The notes below the pieces were generated by a model that saw nothing but the letters and a program-made list of their open reading frames with translations, did not search any database and had not been told where the DNA came from. The position numbers and the translations under genes were made by a program. Of a stretch of 64,000 nucleotides of DNA, positions 60,201 to 64,000 are shown piece by piece (position 1 is the first letter of the stretch; the number at the start of each line of letters is the position of its first letter). This DNA is from Mauremys mutica (lineage: Eukaryota; Chordata; Testudines; Geoemydidae). The DNA is taken from NCBI RefSeq assembly GCF_020497125.1, contig NC_059087.1, positions 18,199,925-18,263,924 of the forward strand. Reading direction: 5' to 3'.

Positions 60201-62453
60201 AAATTTGGCCAAGTTATGAGTCTCTGAAAATCCCAGTTTGCATAAGTAAAGCAGAGACTTGTTAAGAGTCTAGCAGCTAAATTCTGCAAACAGTCCATTT
60301 GCACAGGGATGCAGGAGGTGAGCAGGACTCTCCTGGCAATTGCTCCTCGTGGGAGCCAGGGGCTGCTGTAATGCTGGGCATAGGAACTGAGAGCAGGGAG
60401 ACTCTCTCTCTTGTGGTCTTAGTGGTCCCCCTGCTGTCACCCAGACAGCAAGGAGAAGGAGGAGGAAATAGCCTGCCTGGAATACAGAGGGATGAGGAGT
60501 CAGGCCTGGGGTAGTGATGGGGGAGACTGTGTTGAGGAGCTGAGGGAGAGTGGACAGGGACTGAGACATGACACTGTGCATGGAGGAGGAAGACGAGCAT
60601 GAAGAGTCAAGGATGGGGCGGGGGGGCTGGGACAAGAAGCAGCTGCAGGGACTAGGGTCAAAAGTGGTCAGGTTTTGGTGGGACAGGGGCCGATGGGTCT
60701 GTAATGACTAGAATACACTCCCCTCAACACCTGGAACAACCCAGAATTCATCCACTCCAAACAGCTCAACCCCGTCAGCAACTACTGTAAAATATTTCTA
60801 AAGTTTCTATCACAATTCTGTACCTTCATTTGTTAGATCTCTAGTCTGCAATGATTTTTGGTGGTTCCTTGGCTAATGGCATAAACCAGGTTTCCCTGTA
60901 TCTTCAATGCACAACTTTGGTGCAGAGAATTCATGGCTCTTTTAATAGCTGGATTCTTTTACATTGTGTTTAATTTCAGAGATGGCTATGCTATTCTTAA
61001 CTCACCATATTGTGCCTACATAATGCAATGCCCATCAAACAGGGGGACACAAACTCCCTGAATTTCTTTATGGTAGATTAATGTGAAGCCCAAAGGAGAA
61101 AGTTCAGGATGAAATTTCAGATGGAACTTGGAATTGCCTTGCTTTTATGGCAAGTAGTCACAACTGCATGTGTACACAAAAACATGTGTGCATTTGTACC
61201 ATAATTTGTATGTGCAGTTAGTGCAGTTGCATGTGTGTTCACAGCACTGGTGCATACAAAAGGCAAAGTAGATACACAGACAATTATAAATGCATATGAA
61301 TTAGGTATCTGATAGATTATGGGTCAAATCCAGTGCTGTGCTGCATGAGTAACCTAGCTTGGGGGTGGGGGAACAGGGCATAAGAAACCTCTTACCTCCT
61401 ACCTCTACAAAGCAGCTAGCATGCCGTAGAGCACTAGGGTGGAGGAGTTTGTCTGCACAGGCAAGCACAGCACAGGCCTCATGGGACATGATCTGGTGAC
61501 TAGATGGCATGGCCAAGTCCCACGCTGGTGAGCATACATGCTCTTTGGCATGTGCTACCCCAGCTGTGTATGAAAAGGAGGAAAAGTATGTGCTTGGAAG
61601 CTGCCTGCCCTGAGCCATTTCATCACCCTCTTGCAGAATGACTCTTGCACTGAGTAAACAGTGGGCACAGATCCTTCTCTCTTCCCCTGCCAGTGAGGCA
61701 CCTACTGGTAAGGGCAGAATTTTGCTGCTTGTGTATGTCTACGATACTATAAAAGTAGTGTCAAATAAAAATTGGGAGTACTTTCTTTCCTACTTTAATC
61801 TTACGGAGAAGAGTCCTAGTGCCCAGAGAATTAGAAGAGAGGAGTAGAAATACCTTTGTGTGGACTATCCCAGCCACTTCTTCCATCCTCTTCCTTGTTT
61901 CTTTCTTTGGGGCTTGAGCTACAAACTTATCCAGCATGCACTGATTCTGGAGTTTGGTTTCACTGCCCATCTTATCCCCGGCCTTGCTTTTGAAACATTC
62001 TTTCCAGTCTTCCTCTGAGCTGGATGTGGAGGAATAATGACTTGAGCTGAAACACTGCTTTCGACAGGAGATGGTCAAAGACTCACTTTCTGGACTAGAA
62101 CTGACATCCTCTTTGAAATCAAGTAAACCCTCTTCATCCTCCATTATTACTTCCCTTATTTTCCGGATTGCCTCTTCCATGGTTTGCTGGAGGCTGTCCA
62201 ATGCATCCATGTCGACCAAGAAGTCCACAAAATTGGAGAAATCCTGTGCAGCCCCATGGACATTAGAGATGGGATCATCCTGCTTCCCTTTTTTCTCCAC
62301 TTTAGTGTCAGTCTCAAATGTGCTAAAAGCCGTAACATCTGGTGTTACGGTTGGATTGTGGCATCCACAGGGAGAAGCTGGTCTCAGCAGGGCTTTCCAG
62401 TCATATGTTTTTCTCACTTGGGAGACAGTTGGCTTGTTTGACGATTTGTCTCT
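53223..62453 (-). CDS. CCDC116: CCDC116, coiled-coil domain protein (last three coding exons; 5' exon missing)
   Basis: Joining 62453-61854, 58768-57914 and 54263-53223 gives 831 residues in one frame with every junction in phase 0. Recognition rests on three blocks: SNFVDFLVDMDALDSLQQTM in exon A, PFEPLDFLEENKLVSALQDI with KKDGSPLF in exon B, and GFISVPVTKVLLEIMFGFKK in exon C. Each has a counterpart in human CCDC116 as I recall it. The order CCDC116 then SDF2L1 on one strand is also that of human 22q11.2. The molecular function is unknown; the human protein has been placed at the centrosome. This version is longer than human (about 600 residues) mainly through two tandem-repeat regions. No start codon exon was found to 64000, so the 5' end probably lies outside. 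Confidence 0.85.
53226..53753 (-). repeat. 105-bp coding tandem repeat (35 residues x 4, plus partial and degenerate copies)
   Basis: Copies start at RK in positions 53675, 53570, 53465 and 53360, each exactly 105 bp, followed by a ten-residue partial copy ending at the stop. A diverged fifth copy (DSVEALRQMSFSRKS) lies at 53676-53753. Unit consensus: RKSSTVLPDTEGQNSVE, then LRQSSSRRTSIT-ESS. Confidence 0.95.
54377..54470. mobile_element. Palindromic MITE remnant in CCDC116 intron
   Basis: GGGGCCCAACTCTGCAGCC and its partner GAGAGCAGAATCAAGCCC are inverted, with TCCATGGATTTCCA in the centre. A second half-copy (GGGCCAAGTTCTGCTCTC) follows at 54473. A common sauropsid foldback family. Confidence 0.55.
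54684..54811. mobile_element. Palindromic MITE in CCDC116 intron
   Basis: The ends GGGCCAGATTTTTAAAGGT and ACCTTTAAAAATCTGGCTC are almost perfect inverted repeats of 128 bp total. ATT flanks both sides. Confidence 0.8.
55843..56100. mobile_element. tRNA-like triple-module SINE
   Basis: Three copies of a tRNA-like half occur: + at 55843-55902 (box B-like AAGTTCAGGTCC), + at 55974-56034 (AGGTACAAATCCC), and - at 56100-56041 (GGTTCAAGTCCC on the - strand). The second and third form an inverted pair around GGCTGATTC. It is probably a tRNA-derived SINE family; the flanks resemble the AT-rich repeat near 56160-56270. Confidence 0.6.
56955..57084. mobile_element. Palindromic MITE in CCDC116 intron
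   Basis: GGTCCTGATCCTGCAAG at the left and CTTGCAGAATCAGGGCCC at the right are inverted. The centre holds CAGAGTCCCACTGAAGTCAC. Confidence 0.75.
57248..57310 (-). mobile_element. Fragment of the tRNA-like SINE
   Basis: On the - strand this reads GAGCACTCACTTGGGATGTG then GGAGACTCAGTTCC, matching the module at 55843-55902. Confidence 0.5.
57914..58198 (-). repeat. 69-bp coding tandem repeat (23-residue proline-rich unit x 4)
   Basis: The unit is KYVPPPLPKSKPR---EKPPPKP. Copies begin at 58198 (degenerate KHGPQSLHKSKSK), 58129, 58060 and 57991. The PPPLPKSKP core fits SH3-type polyproline ligands. Confidence 0.95.
57914..58768 (-). CDS. CCDC116: CCDC116 coding exon B (conserved helix block, proline-rich repeats)
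   Basis: 855 nt, 285 codons, acceptor TTGTTCTGTTACAG, donor TCCCAG/GTACCT. The first 130 residues hold the conserved FEPLDFLEENKLVSALQDI block. An acidic-lysine stretch (EEGKTEEEKTEEGKES) follows, then four 23-residue KYVPPPLPKSKP repeats to the exon end. Confidence 0.88.
58900..61760. other. CCDC116 intron between exons A and B
   Basis: No further exon or clear repeat seen. A purine-rich stretch at 60300-60690 yields pyrimidine-biased frames of about 100-120 codons on the - strand that lack splice sites or domains. Confidence 0.5.
61854..62453 (-). CDS. CCDC116: CCDC116 coding exon A (N-terminal region)
   Basis: 600 nt, 200 codons, between acceptor TTAGTTACAG and donor CAAAG/GTATTT. It begins RDKSSNKPTVSQ, holds the conserved FVDFLVDMDALDSLQQTM helix, then a Ser/Glu-rich stretch (SSTSSSEEDW). 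It has no own ATG at the start, so at least one more 5' exon is required. Confidence 0.85.
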
Positions 62454-62719
62454 CTGTAACTAAGCAAAGCTGGGAATGTCATTAATGAGGAGACTGGGAA
62501 GATCTGAAGCCTCGTTGCTTGAGACTGTGAAAAACTAGATTGGCTTTTGCAGTCTTAACTGTAGAGTCACTATTGTAACTCCATAGTAAAGCACGAGAAA
62601 TTACACTAATTTTGGAATAATCCTGCATGTGGAGGAGGAAGGAGTAGATTATTTAGTAAATCTTTGATTAATAAGAGAATAATCATTTAAGAATACTTTT
62701 CACTTTTCTGGTGCTTTCC

Positions 62720-62918
62720 ATCCATGATCTCTAGATTTTACAAGCATGAGTGACTGTAACCTCACAATAGCCCATGAGAGAGGAATGTTTTATCACCCCG
62801 ATTTTACAAATGAGGAAACTGAGGCACAGAGCGGTTAAGTGACTTAGCTCACACAGTGAGTCAGTAGCAGAGCTGGGACCAGAGAACCCAAATCGCCTGT
62901 CTCTGTGCTTGACACTTT
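62720..62918 (+). mobile_element. MIR SINE
   Basis: CCCCGATTTTACAAATGAGG, AAACTGAGGCACAGAGCGG and TTAAGTGACTTAGCTCACACAG are followed by AGTAGCAGAGCTGGGACCAGAGAACCC: the canonical MIR core order. Well preserved for its age. Confidence 0.85.
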
Positions 62919-63273
62919 CGTTTGCTAGCTCTAACTGTTGTGATTCTAATATTCACTTTGCAAGGAAAGAAGGTTAAACATTATTTCTGGTGAACATCTT
63001 GGAATGTGACCCTGGAATTGGCTGCAGGTGTGGAAAGCCCAAGTGTCGAAATTGATGCATTAATGGGGATTGTTGCAAGTTTATATAAGTCCAAAAGAGG
63101 AAACCATCTCACTCAGCTGAGGAAGCATTAATATAGACATTGTGATGAGCTGTAATAACCAGCCTGTTCATTACTAAAGCTACTTGTCGTCTCTCTCCTC
63201 CCACACTGCCCCCCTGCCCAAAACATATGTTTTACCTACAGCAAGCAGAACAGAAATATCACGGGCAAAATAT

Positions 63274-63373
63274 AGGCCCGATTCTCCTCCTCTTACACCT
63301 TTTTCACACCACTGCAACTTCACGGGCGTTACAGTTGATCTACACCAGTCTCAGTGAGTGGAGAACCAGGCCC
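63274..63373. mobile_element. Palindromic MITE
   Basis: GGCCCGATTCTCCTCCTCTTACACC at the left and AGTGAGTGGAGAACCAGGCCC at the right are inverted; total 100 bp. Same foldback class as at 54377. Confidence 0.7.
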
Positions 63374-63399
63374 AAAGAGCAAGTCAGGCTGTCTCTAGT

Positions 63400-63760
63400 G
63401 TGTGCAGGGTGGCAGGGAGAGGGGGCAAGGAGCATGTATGTGATACTGGTGTGTATAGGGAGTGAAGATGAGGTCCACTGGGAGGTACTAAGGTATGTCT
63501 GGATGGTGTGTGAGAGGGCAGGGGCATCTGCTGTGTGTGTCTGAGGATAAGGTGTGCCAGTGTGGGCAGTGCAAGTGGCCGTGGGGATTGAGGTGGGTGA
63601 GGGGGTAAACTGGCAGGGAAGGATGACTTGCACATGTGGAGCAGTGAGGATGTTGTGTATGTGAGTGTGATGGGTGGATGGGTAAGTGGGGGGCAGGTGA
63701 GGTGTATGAGGAGCAAGGTGTGTGTATGAAGGATACTTGGGAGTATTAGTGCAGTGAGGG
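63400..63760. repeat. GT/purine-rich low-complexity stretch
   Basis: TGTGAGTGTGATGGGTGGATGG-type degenerate repeats on the + strand give long Pro/His/Thr frames on the - strand (up to 191 codons) that are compositional artefacts. Confidence 0.7.
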
Positions 63761-64000
63761 GACAAAGATAAAATCTGTGGGGTGGGAATGGATGTATAAG
63801 GTAGATGGGAAGGACCAGAAATCTTTCCCGTGGGATTGGAAATAAAAGGTTATTGGGGTGACTCCAGGTAGGAAAATGTTGCAGGCCCAGAGTCACTGCT
63901 GTCTGCAGTGTGATTAGTTTAAATAATGAAATCCCGATCCCAGTGTGCTCCCACAACACCCATTGTGTAGACCCATGGCAGGATGTGTCCCTAGAAATGC

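Larger units (their letters stand above)
62919..64000. other. Upstream of CCDC116 exon A; no exon recognised
   Basis: It holds one palindromic MITE (63274-63373) and a GT/GA-rich stretch (63400-63760). I looked for a - strand starting exon with donor in phase 0 and found none I can support. Confidence 0.45.

Noticed and set aside
60270..60635. 107- and 121-codon - strand frames in the CCDC116 intron
   Set aside because: They are pyrimidine-rich by composition, lack acceptor and donor in phase, and have no similarity to CCDC116.
63384..63959. 191- and 141-codon - strand frames (Pro/His/Thr-rich)
   Set aside because: They come from a GT/purine-rich low-complexity tract and have no domain or splice context. 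I considered them as a CCDC116 5' exon, but nothing matches the expected N-terminus.
1..64000. CRISPR arrays, operons, phage or plasmid features
   Set aside because: The DNA is vertebrate nuclear. The tandem repeats seen are coding repeats or microsatellites without spacers.

Overview
The window is vertebrate nuclear DNA, most likely from a turtle. It is gene-sparse, with intron-split genes and the amniote miR-130/301 family. Its mobile DNA is dominated by CR1 LINE pieces, hAT-type elements with 8-bp target duplications, and inverted-repeat elements carrying the end motif GTCTACACTA. The two protein genes match the human 22q11.2 pair CCDC116-SDF2L1. The turtle call is an inference from repeat types recalled from sauropsid genomes.

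Layout. 1-4380: no gene, two microsatellites. 4385-4560: a dense CCAAT-box promoter candidate. 7.6-17.1 kb: three miRNA hairpins on the + strand (miR-130a/c-like, miR-301b, miR-130b). 17-30 kb: noncoding, with hAT elements, a CR1 end and a CpG-rich palindromic repeat. 30.7-31.56 kb: a CpG island with a consensus splice donor and no recognisable protein. 33.7-43.6 kb: repeat-rich, including a head-to-head CR1 pair, two hAT elements, and a CR1 split by a complete solo LTR with a 5-bp duplication. 44.6-48.0 kb: SDF2L1, - strand, three coding exons, 215 residues, ending in HDEL. 50.4-52.2 kb: a 1.8-kb inverted-repeat element. 53.2-62.5 kb: the last three coding exons of CCDC116, - strand; the first coding exon was not found and probably lies beyond the right edge.

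How the parts relate. SDF2L1 is an ER-lumen MIR-domain protein that works with Hsp70/ERdj chaperones. CCDC116 is a poorly understood protein whose two disordered regions here have grown by tandem repetition: four 23-residue proline-rich copies, and four 35-residue copies most of which carry a basophilic-kinase-like RRxS site. The miRNAs share the seed AGUGCAA and probably come from one + strand primary transcript. They run opposite to SDF2L1, whereas in human (from memory) both are on the same strand, so a local inversion is likely. I saw no CRISPR, operon or bacterial-type system. The most notable items are the dispersed three-member miRNA cluster, the repeat-expanded CCDC116, and the well-preserved nested insertions.
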